A DNA stretch of 64,000 nt, taken from contig CM070514.1 in assembly GCA_036346375.1 (NCBI GenBank), positions 15,590,463 through 15,654,462 on the forward strand. The letters are read 5' to 3'. The DNA comes from Guadua angustifolia (lineage: Eukaryota > Streptophyta > Magnoliopsida > Poales > Poaceae). This document shows, piece after piece, positions 10,027-20,956 of the stretch. The translations under genes and the position numbers were made by a program. Below the pieces are notes generated by a model. It did no database searches. It worked only from the letters and a program-made list of their open reading frames with translations, and was not told where the DNA came from. Position 1 is the first letter of the stretch, and each line of letters opens with the position of its first letter.

Positions 10027-11051
10027 TTAAAGCACACAACAGGTTTGTATGTGGAGTTTGGAAGGAAAATGTATGCCCTACACAATCGAATTCTTGATAT
10101 TGTTTCGTTAAGTAAATATCCAAGCAAGAACACAATGCCTAGTTGCTGAAAACAAGTTTTATGTGAAGAACACAGCAAACTCACACGCAAGGATGGTGGA
10201 ACCAAATGCAACCAAATGGAGTGAGCTAGAACAAGATATAATGATAGCACAAACAGCTCAATTGCAATGGTTATGGAAAGACGCTAGCTAGTTGCAAAAG
10301 ATCAAGTAGGGCTGAAGATTGCACATGAAGGATGAGTTTCTCACAACAGTGCAAATAATTTCAAAAACTTTTCTTCTTTACACCTCTTTTTTTTAGCTAG
10401 CAACCAGCCCAAAGCCTTTTTTTTCTTCTCTTTTGCTCTTTTGTTTGAATGGTTGTGCTATTGATTTCAGTAAAGACTCACAACTTTTCTTTTGTTTTGT
10501 TGCAACCATGTGATTGAGGGATCTGAGCGCAGCCCTAAGCAACAGATTAGCTAGTCTTGATGGGTGCAAAGTATTCGCAAAGGACATATTGGCTATCAAA
10601 GGAGATCTACCAATTTTCGGAACTAGAACAGCAGCAAGGTTCAAGTCTAAGTTCAACCGAATTCTAGGCAGAATTAGCAAAAGTTGTCTATACCAAAGTT
10701 GTAGAGAATTTCATAAGCTTTTCAAAAAGCACAACAACACAATAATCTGAGTTCATATGTTGGAGTTATGGCCAAAATACTACACTAGACAGATTGGATC
10801 TAAAGTGACGCGAAGGAAGACAAACAGTTTTCAGCAACAAATACATGATTCCATGGATAAAAACATAGCAAAACGCACAAGAATAATAGATTGGAGACTA
10901 AGGTTCAATATTTTTGTGAGGCAAGTTTTCAGATTAGGAAGAAAAATACAAATGCAAACTAGGGTAGATATTTTTGTGTGGCTCTTTTTCTGGATATGCC
11001 TGAAATGTAAAACTAGAACTAGGGGATAAAGATCCTACAGTGACAACCGGG
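10027..11051 (-). other. leader of unassigned LTR element
   Basis: About 1 kb between the primer site and the Tekay LTR fragment. It contains no domain or long open frame that I can support; short frames on both strands look random. A T-rich run lies at 10370-10440. Confidence 0.5.
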
Positions 11052-11063
11052 GCTCTGATACCA
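11052..11063 (-). promoter_or_regulatory. primer binding site of unassigned LTR element
   Basis: The reverse strand reads TGGTATCAGAGC two bases after the LTR end, complementary to initiator tRNA-Met. Confidence 0.85.
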
Positions 11064-11065
11064 AA

Positions 11066-11770
11066 TGATACGAGGGTGCCCGAACTTCACGGCGTAGAAT
11101 CAAAGATACGCATGAAACTCGATGACGTTAGTGTGGCCAATACACTGCCTATGCAGCACCCTGCAACACCAAGTTCACACAACCTCACGCAAGATGATTC
11201 CACTCGACCACATCAAGCGGATACAATCCTCGCTGCAATCACAAGACCTTGCAAGAACAACGGAAGGAATGCACAATCTCAGAGTTTATTCAGCTAGTGG
11301 CTAGAATACCCAAGAACATGCATATAGTAGAGTGGTTTTAGTTTTGAATAGTCTAAAAGTTTCTTTCACAAAGGGGTGCCTTCTACATATAAGAGAGGAG
11401 GAGAGGAAGACAAAAGGAGGGCTGGACAAACCTAGGTGCAGTACAAATGCCAAGGACAAAACATAATGGTGGCATAGCACCCAACACATAGGAATCTGTT
11501 TCTGGCTGCCATATTAAATTGATGATATCTTTGTGCTCCAATTGAATTAAAAGGTGGGGCTGGATCCGTTTGAAAGCTGAAGAGACAAGCTTTCAAAGTT
11601 GTGGTCAAACACTCCAATCAGACTCCATTTGCATCTTCTATGTTGTTTTTATTGAAGTGTGGTTCTGGGAGCCCGAGCTGCGTAAATTAGCCATTATTGC
11701 TTGGTTGTTAAGTTGTCTTTCTCCTCTTGATCTTCTCTTAGGTGTTCACACCTCCTTGTATTGTTTTTCA
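11066..11770 (-). repeat. 705-bp LTR of unassigned element
   Basis: On the minus strand it begins TGAAAAACAATACAAGG and ends GGGCACCCTCGTATCA, just before the primer site. A TATA-like CTTATATGTAG lies at about 11384-11394. Its outer end interrupts the Tat integrase frame exactly, which supports it as a true insertion end. Confidence 0.75.
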
Positions 11771-12302
11771 TACCTAAGAACTTGATAGCAGCGGAAGCCG
11801 TGATGGCACGTACTGCTTCGGCTTTGACCCACTTGGTGAACTTGTCGATGGCGACGAATATGTGGGTGAAGCCCCCTGTGGGCCGCGGGAATGGGCCCAG
11901 GATATCCAACCCCCAGACCGCGAATGGCCAGGAGAGCAGGATGGTTTGCAAAGCTTGGGCTGGTTGGTGGATTTGCCTAGCGTAGAATTGACATGCTTCG
12001 CATTTCTTCACCAGCTCGCAAGCATCCTGGAGGGTAGTAGGCCAATAAAATTTTTGGCGGAACGCTTTACCGACAAGCGTCCGGCCGGACATATGGCTCC
12101 CGCACATGCCTCCATGGATATCGGAGAGCAGGGCACTCCCCTCTTCCCGAGTGATGCACTTTAGGAGAATTCCATTTCTGCTCCAGCGGTATAGGTCCCC
12201 ACCTATCAGAGTATAGCACTTGGCCTTTCGTGCAACTCTCTCAGCCAAGGCATCATCGTCGGGGATCTCTCGGTCTCGCAGGAAGGCTAGGATGGGGTCC
12301 AT
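11771..12302 (-). pseudogene. integrase N-terminal half (Tat-type)
   Basis: The open frame begins at 12302 and shows an HHCC zinc module: His in SDIHGGMCGSH, then KKCEAC about 30 residues later. Next comes the start of the catalytic core with WGLDILGPF and AIDKFTKWV. The frame leaves integrase at AIKFLG (about 11775), where the 705-bp LTR begins; the second Asp and the Glu of the triad are gone. Its role in the intact element is cDNA insertion. The next upstream domain is the extra RNase H, separated by about 450 bp of decayed linker. Confidence 0.8.
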
Positions 12303-12749
12303 TTATTGACCTTCCCGACCAAGAGTGGCGATCACACGGTGATTGCCCGGGTACTCCGCTTGGTCAGGCTTTTCCACGGGTGCCGCATCGTCGGCACCGC
12401 CACCTTCTCTCCCGGACCAGGGGGCTGAGGCGGGTGCGCTGCCTACCCTCCCCGGGTCGGAGGGCACGATAGCCACACCGCCACCCGTGCCTAGATTGGA
12501 GGCCGCGACGGCTATATCGTCCTCCCCACTTGGAGCGGGGGCAACGACGGACGGTCGTGAGAGTCTTTCTTCAAAGACTCCGACCAGAGCAGAGGCTCTT
12601 AAGGACGTGAGCTACGAAAGCTCGTCCACTATATGGTTGTCGTGTCGAGGGATATGGATATATCCCAGTCCATCGAAGTGGCGCTCCATCTTCCTGACCT
12701 CCACCAAGTAGGCGGCTATGGTAGGATCAGAGCATTGAAATTCCTTCCA
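12303..12749 (-). other. decayed linker between second RNase H and integrase
   Basis: A GC-rich stretch with no intact frame on the coding strand. The plus-strand frames here are shadows. By position it corresponds to the spacer between the extra RNase H and integrase in this group. Confidence 0.5.
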
Positions 12750-13370
12750 CGCTTGATTGATGACCAGCAGGAATCACCTTTAATTTGGAGGCATCGGACG
12801 CCTAACGCCGTGGCGGCGCGCAGCCCTCCTAGAAGGCCCTCGTATTCTGCAATGTTGTCGGTGGCCTTGAAGTCAAGGGCGACCACGTACTACAGGATGT
12901 CACCGGTCGGAGAGACCAGGACAACCCCAGCCCCCGCGCCTTTGAGCTCGAAGGAACCGTTGAAAAACAAGGTCCAGGGGAAAGGCGCGGGTGCTTCTTC
13001 AGCTTCAGGAGCGGCGGGAGTCCACTCCGCAACGAACTCCGCCAACTTCTGGCTCTTGATGGCGGTATGGGGTACAAACTTGAGACAGAATTCCCCCAGC
13101 TCTACCGACCATTTGGCGATACGGCCTTCCGCTTTCTGACTATGAAGGATCTCTCGCAGGAGGTAGGCAGTGACCACCATGACTTCTCGCCCTTGAAAAT
13201 AGTGTCGCAGCTTCCTGGACACCACCAGGATGGCATACAACATCTTTTGTGCTTGCAGATATCTGGTCTCTGCCTCGTGTAGCACCTTGCTGATGTAGTA
13301 GACCGGCTTCTGAATGCCTTCCCTCTCCGCCACCAGTACCATGCTCACCACTGCCGGGGTAGCAGCGATG
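12750..13370 (-). pseudogene. RNase H and second RNase H-like domain (Tat-type)
   Basis: The frame starting near 13351 carries the end of the pol RNase H: KPVYYISKVLHEAETRY, then LRHYFQGREVMVVTAYLL and a connector. A second RNase H-like domain starts at WTLFFNGSF, where the first catalytic Asp of a DGS-type motif is Asn. A TAG codon at 12887-12889 interrupts it. Downstream in the same frame come ATDNIAEYEGLL, which holds the expected Glu, and KGDS. RNase H removes RNA from the RNA-DNA hybrid during replication; the second copy is typical of Tat elements and its role is less clear. Upstream of 13370 RT is absent: protease linker sequence joins almost directly to RNase H. Confidence 0.8.
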
Positions 13371-13509
13371 TACGGAGGAAGGTGACGAGCGCGTCTTCCT
13401 ATTTGGCGCTGAGGCTGGCGCCAATGAAGATGGACTTCCCGGGCTCGCCCCCACTCAGGGAAACCACTTGAGCCTCATCGACCAAGCCGGGCGAGGCACT
13501 GGTCTGCGC
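13371..13509 (-). other. deletion junction where RT is missing
   Basis: The coding strand here reads linker sequence (GKSIFIGASLSAK) that normally precedes RT, followed within a few dozen bases by RNase H. More than 1 kb of RT is missing, so this is an internal deletion. Confidence 0.65.
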
Positions 13510-14112
13510 CTAAGGGGCTCCCAAGAAGGCGACATCAGCCGGCTTCACGCATGTGGCACCGGCTAGGTCTAGTGCCTGCTTGTGGTAGCGCAAAGCCCCT
13601 GGCCTGTCCACCCGGATGGCTATGGGGCCACCAGGCCCTGGCAACTTCATCACCATGTATCCATAGTGGGTTGCCGCCATGAACTTGGCCAACGCGGGTC
13701 GGCCAAATATGGCATTGTACGGAAGGTCGAAGTCGGCGACTTCGAAGTCGACCAGCTCAGTACGGAAGTTGCTTTCCTCCCCGAAAGTGACGGGAAGGCA
13801 CACCTGGCCCAGGGGGACCATGCCAGCCCCCGGGGCTACGCCGTAGAAAAGCAGGGCCGGACATAGCTCCTGGTTCGGCACCTGGAGCACCCGAAATGCT
13901 TCAAAGGACAGGAGGAGGATGGAGCTCCCTCCGTCCATCAGCACCCGCCCGAGCTTCACGTTCCGAATCATAGGAGAAGCCACAATCAGAAGGTGACCTA
14001 TGCCGGCGGTGCTCTCAGGGTGGTCAACCCGACTGAAGGTGATCGGCTCCTCCGACCACTTCAGCATCCGACACCCCCTGAACTCGACGCCGTAGTGCAG
14101 ACCTCCCTCCAC
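13510..14112 (-). pseudogene. aspartic protease region (Tat-type)
   Basis: A 200-codon open frame in which the active-site strand reads GRVLMDGGSSILLL near residues 56-69. DGGS is a recognised variant of the D-S/T-G triad in this group. It is followed by FRTELVDFEVADFDLPYNAIFGRPAL, the typical closing part of the fold. The enzyme would release Gag and Pol proteins from the polyprotein. The frame opens within coding sequence upstream, so the ATG at 14112 is not a natural start. It ends in a stop at 13510 just before the RT deletion. Confidence 0.8.
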
Positions 14113-15846
14113 AACCGCTTATAGGAAGCATTGGAGGGGTAGGTGGACAAGCCGCCGTGAATGTACGCCATAGCGCGGTCCACCTGCTGGAAGGCCAGTG
14201 AGGTGGGGTCTTCATCTTGGTCGTCGTCGCGATGGCGGCGCTCCTTGAACAACTGCTCGACCATCTTACTCACAACCTGGCAATCATCCAGGCCATGAGA
14301 GTTGGTCTGGTGGATCGGGCAAAAGGGTTCACCCTCTTTTCCTCGCAGCGGTCATTCCTTCGACCATGGCGATCGCCACGCCGGCCTTGGCGGTCATCCT
14401 GCCGTTCACGGCGATCATCCCACTGGTCGCGGCGGTCACTCCTCCACGGCCGGGCGTCTTAACGCTCGCGTTCGGCAGCCAGGACCCACATGGTCTCAGC
14501 CGACTCACACTTCTATGCCTTCTTGCTCGCAGGACCGAGACCCCTCGAAGTCGGCCGTCCCCTTGGCGTCCTCGGCTGGCGGCCGATCACGCCCTCAAGC
14601 CTCCGCCGCGCCAAGACTTGTGCACCAAAGAGAAGAGCTTGGAGGTGGTGGCGATGTCACAGTCGCCATCTTTTCCCGCATCTTGTGGTCACGAATGCCT
14701 CTTTGAAAGGCGATGATGATCGACTACTCCGAAATCCGGGGAATCGTGTTGCGAGAGTGGTAGAATCGTCGAATAAAGTCATGCAACGACTCCCCTCTTT
14801 CCTGCTCGAGGGCATGGAGATCGTCCTCCACGCCTGTCTGTGCGAAGGAGCCTTGGAAGTTGGCGATGAAGAGGCTGCACAACTCCTCCCATGAGTGCAC
14901 CGATCCTCGCGGGAGGTTCAATAGCCAGGACCGGGCGGACCCCATCAAGGCCATTGGGAAGTAGTTGGCCATGGCCTTTCTAGACCCGCCAATGGCACGC
15001 ACCACGGTGGTGTAGATCTGCAAGAACTACTCTGAGTTGGTGGTGCTATCGTACTTCTCGATGGAGGCTGGGCGAAACCTTTCGGGCCACGCCACGCGGC
15101 GGCCATCGGGAAAACGCCTAGCATCCGACGCCATAGGGGGAATCCTGCCATCCGCCCTGGCTCCGGCCCAGAAACCGCCCCGAGGAGGGCAGATCGCGAC
15201 TCCCCAGAGAGTCGGAGGAGCGGACCTCCTCCTCGCTCTAAAGGTGAGAGTCGCGGGAGGAACTCTCACCCCTAGGGGCCATCCGTCCGTTGCGAGCGCG
15301 GCAATGCTGTAGGTGATCACGCAAATCACCACCGCGCCACCGGTGCCGGAGCTCCAAATGGGCCCTCAGGTCCTCACAGCTCCTCGCAGAGCTGGGACTT
15401 GCTTCTTGCATGCCCTTTCCTTTACTCTGGGCCTCTTGGCCAGAGCGCTTCCCACTTGGGCGGCTGGAAGCTTGAGTGTGATCAATGGGCACCCTTGGTC
15501 GAGGGGTACCGACGGTCCTAGACTGGTCGGGCATCCCTACGCAGAGCTGAGCCACATCCACGTGGCTCACAATATCTCGCAGCCACGGCGTGACCGGGCT
15601 GTCTCCTACAAGTTCCACCGGAGGGTGGTCCAGGAGGAGACGGACCGCATACAGGTTCTAGGCCGGAGTGGCGGCCTCCATGGCCAGCCGGCACCAAACC
15701 GGAAGCTCGGCCGCCACCGTTGGGGCACCACCGCCCTCCTGCGGAGGCAGCGTGAGGCGATCCCTCATCCGACAAGAACGCCGAGACGTGTTCTAGGCGC
15801 TGCTAGCCTCCGCCACCTCTTGTCGCTGCGAGTGTGAACCCGCCAT
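14113..15846 (-). pseudogene. Gag (Tat-type), frameshifted
   Basis: The likely start is the ATG at 15846 (MAGSHSQRQEVAEAS), about 80 bp inside the LTR end. The N-terminal part is Pro/Arg-rich and carries a stop near 15790. The conserved Gag core is readable at 15023-14724, with AMANYFPMALMGSARSW, SWEELCSLFIANFQGSF and GESLHDFIRRF. The C-terminal part (14720-14130) is Arg/Ala-rich and frameshifted. No clear zinc knuckle is visible. GC content is much higher than in the neighbouring CRM elements. The intact protein would build the particle. Confidence 0.75.
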
Positions 15847-16255
15847 CACCGGATGTGAGGTCCTTTCGGATGGGAAGCCGAAATCTACCGGAGAGATGGC
15901 TGGATGAGCCAACCACTAGCCTCCCCTGTCGGCGTATTCCATCTGACAAGACCCCGTCAACGAACAGGGTTAACTACTCCCTAGACGGAAGATATGGTTC
16001 GGTAGAGGGCATCTTCATGGCTGGAAACCCTAATGTCTCTCGATGATGGATCCCAGGAATCAACAAATTGATGGACACCACGATGTACCCAGGTTCAGGC
16101 CCCCAGCTTGGGTAATGGCCCTACGTCCTACTGGTTCTTCGTTGAAGAAATTCGAAGGGGATTACAATGGTTCTCCTTTATGTCTCTTATCCGCTCTGTG
16201 TGTGTTCTCCTTGTGTGTTCTCGACCAACCCCTTTTCTCCATGCACCGAGGCACC

Positions 16256-16265
16256 CTTATATAGA
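16256..16265 (-). promoter_or_regulatory. TATA box of Tat LTR
   Basis: The reverse strand reads CTATATAAGGG about 850 bp into the LTR, a usual U3/R boundary signal. Confidence 0.6.
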
Positions 16266-16654
16266 CGAGCCGGCCCGGGCAGGGGATAAGGTGATGCTAT
16301 ACTTATCTATAACACATTAATTACACTCACCATTCCAACCTCCACGTCGACCCACAACTCATTTATTACACACGCCTCCGTGGCCTTATCCTTCAAACCT
16401 CATTTAATGTCGGGCGTGGCTTCGCCCGGTCCGCCCGGGATATGACGCTCCTATGATGGGTTTGGTAAGAGGCGTCAGAGGGACGTGACGTCGTCGTGTT
16501 GATAGCAGAACCCTTCACAATTAATGACCCTGACACAAGGTGCCAGGGGAGGGAAACTTCGAGGCAAAGCGTTCCTCTCATTCCTTTGGTTGCCTCCGTG
16601 GCCTGACAAGGGGGGCCCAGATGCCCGCCCACTCGCTAGGCCGCCTCATAAGCC

Positions 16655-17060
16655 GATGCCCGACGGGCAGGGTGTGATCGCCCGGCTACCCGCCAAGGCG
16701 CCACGTGGGCCGCTCGCCTGGCGTGCGGGCATAATCGCCCAGCTACTCGCCAAGGGGCCACGCGGGCTCCTCGTTTGGTGGGCAGGGCATGATCGCCCCA
16801 CTTGCGCTAGGGCACCACGCTTGGCCGCTTGCGCGGCGAAAGGCGCTGCGCCGCTTCGCTAGGGGGGCCCTGGGCTCCTCGCCCGGTGGGTAGGGCGTGA
16901 TCGCCCGGCTGCCTGCCAGGTCGCCACGTGGGCCACTCGCCCGACAAGTAGGGCGTAATTACCTGCCTGCTCACCAAGGGGCCACGCGGGCTCCTCACCC
17001 AGCGGGCAGGGTGTGATCGCTCAGCTGCCCACTAGGGCACCAAGCTGGGCCAGGCCGCTT
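16655..17060 (-). repeat. about 60-bp tandem repeats in Tat U3
   Basis: A motif like GGGCAGGGTGTGATCGCCC recurs near 16665, 16725, 16785, 16890, 16948 and 17007, with GCCACGTGGGCC-type segments between. Six degenerate copies, roughly 60 bp apart. Such U3 arrays often act as promoter enhancers; that role here is inferred. Confidence 0.7.
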
Positions 17061-17149
17061 CTTGGGCCTGTTACTTCTACGACGATGAGGGTACCCCGGT
17101 GCAAAGTACACCGACAGGTATGTTGTGTTGTGGCTTAGTGGAGGGTGAG

Positions 17150-18056
17150 TGATGAGGACATCACCAACATGGATACGACCAGCGTGACCGCTGCCCCTCC
17201 TTCCTCTCCGGCTTCTCCAATGACTACCGACGCTGCTCCATCTTCATCACAAATGATCGACGCTGCAGCAACTTCGTCGCCGAGAGGCCTTAATCTAAAA
17301 GCTCAGCTATTCAAGCCCACATCAACAGACAAGGGCCTCAAGCACACACCCCAAGAACAGCCCACGTGTCAAGGAAGGCCCATATGGAAGCCCAAGATGT
17401 CAAAAAGCCCGGTTCGGCCATCCAACAGCACGCCAACTTCAAACGGGCATAACTCGGGCTCCCGGACTCCGTTTTCAGCGTGTGACCACCCGTTTGAAAG
17501 ATTAGGAGATAAGCTTTCCAATGGATCTAGCCCCACTTCCAAATTCGGTACAAAACGACGGGAAAATGTGGAACAATGTCACGGGCCAGAAATTCAGGGT
17601 GCTGCGCCACCTTTCTTTTGGGCCCAAGGCCCATGTATCTTAGGGTTTTGGTGGCCACCGCTGTTTTGGCTGCCCTACACCTCCTGGCCGCCGCTATATA
17701 TGTGGCCGCCATCGTTCTTTTACGCTTAGGTTTTGTTGTGTTTTGGTAGACCCCTTGTGCGTCCCTCCTCGTGTTCGCGTGTGTCGACTAGACCACCCGT
17801 GACGAGAAACAGAACCTCACCTTTGTATCTTTGAGATTATTGGATTAGAATTGCTCTCACCTTGTTCTTGCTTGTTCTCGGTTGCAGCAGGTACAAGGAT
17901 CGATCGGGTCATTGATTCGGTTGATCGCCTCGTGTGGTGACGTTGTGATTGCTTGGTTGCTGATCTCGTGGTTAGTAGCCGTTCCATCTACTTCGTGCAC
18001 CATCAAACCGACGTATCGTTCTCATCAGAAGATCGGGCCGACCCCCGTGTGCATCA
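17150..18056 (+). repeat. CRM-A LTR (907 bp)
   Basis: Starts TGATGAGGACATCACC and ends GTGTGCATCA. It is clearly the same family as the solo LTR at 40790-41657 (same strand) and the LTRs at 24916-25767, 30318-31203 and 33616-34498 (opposite strand). Confidence 0.85.
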
Positions 18057-18625
18057 GTGAGGATGCTAAGATGGCTAGATTTTTGGGAGGGCTTAACCGG
18101 GAGATACAAGACATCCTTGATTACAAATATTACAATTCTATCACCCGTTTGTTTCTTCTTGCTTGCAAAGCTAAAAGCAAGGTACGGGGACACCACTCTA
18201 GGATGAGAGGATAGTTTGGAGGCTCTTCTACCCCACGACTAGGCCATGTGCAAGCTAAGGCATCTTCCATTTCCACCATTGGCCATGTACCTCACCCTCC
18301 ATCCATGGATGTCCCGCTGCCCCTACCTCCACTACAACTCCTTCGCTTACTACTGAGACAAGCAAAACAACCACGGTGCAAACCCCTACCAAGAGTGCTT
18401 CTTTAGTTGCTTCCACCAGTCACACACATGATGTGCAATGCCATCGATGCAAAGGTTTTGGACACTTCCATGCGTGGTTGTGCAAGTCAACGAGCTCTCA
18501 TTGTTAGAGATGATGGTGAGTATACTTCAGCTATTGAAATTGAGGATCATTATGCTTTGGTTGACACTAACCCTGTAGGTGTAGAAAGCAAAGATGACTT
18601 AGCTGAGGAGCATGAGTGCTAAAAT
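18057..18625 (+). pseudogene. Gag C-terminal part with zinc knuckle (CRM-A)
   Basis: Gag sequence starts right after the LTR with MARFLGGLNREIQDI and RLFLLACKAKSKV, then a Ser/Pro-rich stretch with stops. A CCHC zinc knuckle is readable at about 18433-18480 as CHRCKGFGHF. A one-base insertion near 18468 shifts the frame before the last Cys. Acidic sequence with DDGEYTS follows. The knuckle would bind element RNA in an intact Gag. The deletion of the N-terminal half plus several stops make this a pseudogene. Confidence 0.75.
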
Positions 18626-18638
18626 GTAGGATAAGTAC

Positions 18639-19097
18639 ATGAGCATCGTTGTCAAGCGTGTACTTAGTGCCCAAATAGAGCGTGCTGAAGAGAACCAACG
18701 CCACAACTTATTCCAAAGCAAGTTTGTTGTCATGGAGCATTCAGTTCAGGTCATCATTGATGGAGGGAGTTACGACAATCATGCTAGCATGGAGATGTTC
18801 GAGAAGCTTGGCTTGACCACAAATCTACACCCACATCCCTACTAAATCCAATGGTTTAATTCAAGTGGTAAGCTCAAGGTAACAAAGGTGGTGAGAGTGC
18901 ATTTTTCCATTGGTTCATACCATGATCATGTTGATTACGATATTGTACCTATGCAAGCATGTTCTATATTGTTAGGTATACCTTGGCAATATAACCACAA
19001 TGATGTTCATCATGGTAGGAAAATCAATATATGTTCGTGTTCAAACGAAGAAAATTGTGTTGGAACCCATATCCCCCACTACCATATTAAAAGATGA
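18639..19097 (+). pseudogene. aspartic protease (CRM-A)
   Basis: Two open pieces. The first contains VQVIIDGGSYDNHAS, the DGGS active-site variant shared with CRM-B. The second contains HFSIGSYHDHVDYDIVPM and SILLGIPWQY, the closing strands of the fold. A TAA at 18842-18844 separates them. The protease normally cleaves the Gag-Pol precursor. A Lys/Glu-rich linker with stops (19098-19290) leads to RT. Confidence 0.75.
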
Positions 19098-19277
19098 GCT
19101 AGAAGGAGCTCAAAGAGAGAAGAGGGCTAGTGATGAGAGTAAAAATTAGATTATATATAAAGAATTAACCACACCCAATAAGAGAGAAACTACCTTTAGG
19201 AAATCTGAAATCAAATTTAAAGGTGTTGTTATGTTAGCTACAAAATTAGATTTGCTTGACATGGAAGTGAATGACCC

Positions 19278-20194
19278 TTGTTGCTATGCATTGATTTGCA
19301 AGGAGGCTTTGTTTTCCTTGGATTGTATGCCTTTTTCTTTGCCTCTGTGGTTGCTAACCTTTTGCAAGAGTATGAGGATGTGCTCCACGAAGAGGTACCC
19401 TTGGGACTACAATCAATTAGGGGAATTGAGCATCAAATTGACTTGATCCCGGGAGCATCCTTGCCCAACCGTGCGTCACATAGGACCAATCCAGAGGAGA
19501 CTAAGGAAATTCAGCGTTAGGTGCGAGACTTGCTTAGCAAAGGGTACGTACGCAATAGCCTTAGTCCATGTGTTGTTCCAGTCCTTTTGGTTCCTAGGAA
19601 AGATGGATCTTGATGTATGTGTGTTGATTGTATGGCCATTAACAACATAACTATTAGATATCGTCATCTTATTCCTAGGTTAGATGATATGCTAGTTGAG
19701 TTAAGTGGCTTTATTATGTTTTCTAAAGTTGACTTGAGAATTGACTACCACCAAATTCGTATGAACTTGGAGGTGAATGGAAGACAATGTTTAAAACTAA
19801 ATTTGGCTTGTATGAGTGGTTAGTTATGCTTTTCGGTTTGACAAATGCCCCTAGTATATTTATACGCTTGATGAATGAAGTTTTGTACCCTTTCATTCAG
19901 AAATTTGTGGTGGTGTACTTTGATGATATCTTGATTTATATCAAGTCACTTTATGAATATCTTGACAATTTACGTACTGTTTTTAATACTTTACGTGATG
20001 CACGTTTGTTCGGTAACCTTGAGAAGTGCACCTTTTGCACTGATCGGGTCTCTTTTCTTGGCTTTCTTGTAATCTCGCAAGGAATTGAGGTAGATGAAGC
20101 CAAGATTGCAGCGATCAAGAGTTGGCTAACTCCTAAAACGGTCACACAAGTGCGGAGCTTCCTTGGACTTGCTATATTTTTTGCCATTTTGTGA
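19278..20194 (+). pseudogene. reverse transcriptase (CRM-A)
   Basis: RT is spread over three frames. 19278-19520 carries the pre-RT part (LQEYEDVLHEEVP, GIEHQIDLIPGASLPNR). 19617-19823 carries the first catalytic region (KVDLRIDYHQIRM). 19787-20194 carries GLTNAPSIFIRLMNEV and the active-site box YFDD at 19916-19927, then LFGNLEKCTFC and VSFLGF. At least two stops (about 19518 and 19614) and one frameshift near 19790 break it. RT makes cDNA from element RNA. Confidence 0.8.
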
Positions 20195-20870
20195 AGGATT
20201 TTAGCACCATAGCTGCCCCACTGAATGAATTGATGAAGAAAGGTGTTGTGTTCCATTGGGGACAAGCTCAAGAAGATGCCGTCAACCTCTTGAAAACGAA
20301 GCTTACCAATGCACCACTCATCAAATTCCAGATTTTGGTGGTGTGTTGATCCAGTAGGGTAAACCAGTTGCTTATTTTAGTGAGAAATTGAATGGGCCTG
20401 TTGTTAATTGTTCCACGTATGATAAAGAATTGTATGCTCTTGTGCATTCTTTAGAGACGTGACAACATTACTTATGGTCTAAAGAATTCATCATACATTC
20501 TGATCATGAATCCCTTAAGCACATTAGGAGCCAGAACAAGTTGAACCATAGAAATGCTAAATGGGTTGAATTCATTGAATCCTCCTTACATCATAAAACA
20601 TAGGAAGGGACAAGAAAATGTGATTGTTGATGCTTTGTCCAGGAGATATACTATGATATCCTGATTGGATTGTCGCATTTTTGGCCTAGAAACAATAAAG
20701 GAACTCTATGCTCATGATGATGATTTTAGGGATGCTTGGCTAAATTGTAATGAGGGAAAAAAGCTAGAACAAATTTGTGAACAATGTTGGGTTCTTGTTT
20801 ACAGCTAATCGGTTATACATTCCAGTTGGATCCGTTCATCTTTTGTTGATATAGGAAGGACGTTGATAGA
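20195..20870 (+). pseudogene. RNase H and pre-integrase linker (CRM-A), truncated
   Basis: The coding strand continues with AAPLNELMKKGVVFHW, VAYFSEKLNG, YDKELYALVHSLET, HSDHESLKHI and NRRYAKW-like sequence, all typical of gypsy RNase H, with several stops and indels. It then runs into the linker (IFGLETIKELYAHDDDFRD) and stops near 20870, before the integrase zinc module. There the sequence switches to material on the other strand (CRM-B side). Confidence 0.7.
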
Positions 20871-20874
20871 AAGA

Positions 20875-20956
20875 TTGGTCCTAATATTTCGATGAAAGAT
20901 GGTGAATTCGATTTGGGAGAAGAAGACGTTGGCGACCTGACAACACTGTTCCCAGC
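20875..20956. repeat. flank motif copy 1 (about 85-95 bp)
   Basis: GATAGAAAGATTGGTCC onward is about 90 percent like 24819-24915, and includes AGATGGTGAATTCGATTTGG and GACGTTGGCGACC. It directly abuts the U5 end of LTR-B, as the other copy abuts LTR-C. Its origin is unknown. Confidence 0.75.

Larger units (their letters stand above)
10027..11770 (-). mobile_element. unassigned LTR retrotransposon, 5' part
   Basis: An LTR of 705 bp (11066-11770), a primer site (11052-11063) and about 1 kb of leader (10027-11051), all on the minus strand. The leader ends abruptly against Tekay LTR sequence at 10027. No gag or pol remains, so the superfamily is open. It cuts the integrase of the Tat-type element at 11770. 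Confidence 0.65.
11771..17116 (-). mobile_element. Tat-type Ty3-gypsy retrotransposon, RT deleted
   Basis: Minus strand, 5' to 3': LTR (17116-15927), gag (15846 to about 14130), protease (14112-13510), RNase H plus a second RNase H-like domain (13360-12750), and integrase (12302-11771), cut by another element. The second RNase H between pol RNase H and integrase is the known mark of the Tat/Ogre/Retand group. RT is missing between protease and RNase H. Confidence 0.85.
15927..17116 (-). repeat. Tat-type 5' LTR (1190 bp)
   Basis: On the minus strand it starts TGTCGGTGTACTTTG and ends ATACGCCGACA, so the ends form the short inverted repeat TGTCGG/CCGACA. A TATA box (TATATAAGGG, minus) lies at about 16256-16265. 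U3 contains a block of about 60-bp GC-rich tandem repeats (16655-17060). I could not assign a primer site after the LTR end. Confidence 0.85.
17117..20870 (+). mobile_element. CRM-type (centromeric) Ty3-gypsy retrotransposon CRM-A
   Basis: Plus strand: a 33-bp pol tail (17117-17149), an LTR starting TGATGAGGACATC (17150-18056), then gag, protease, RT and RNase H fragments, ending in the linker before integrase at about 20870. Leader, primer site and the N-terminal part of gag are absent: gag begins directly after the LTR. The LTR start and the GEDDEDI-type pol end fused to it in sister copies are the grounds for the CRM call. Confidence 0.8.

Noticed and set aside
10393..10680. 95-codon minus-strand frame in the leader of the 705-bp LTR element
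   Set aside because: No domain or Gag motif; Lys/Leu-rich composition follows from the T-rich sequence.
12343..12711. Plus-strand open frames in the GC-rich Tat region (also 14302-14706, 15313-15837, 16524-16862)
   Set aside because: They are antisense to recognised gag-pol domains or lie in the LTR; their length is due to GC-rich codon context.
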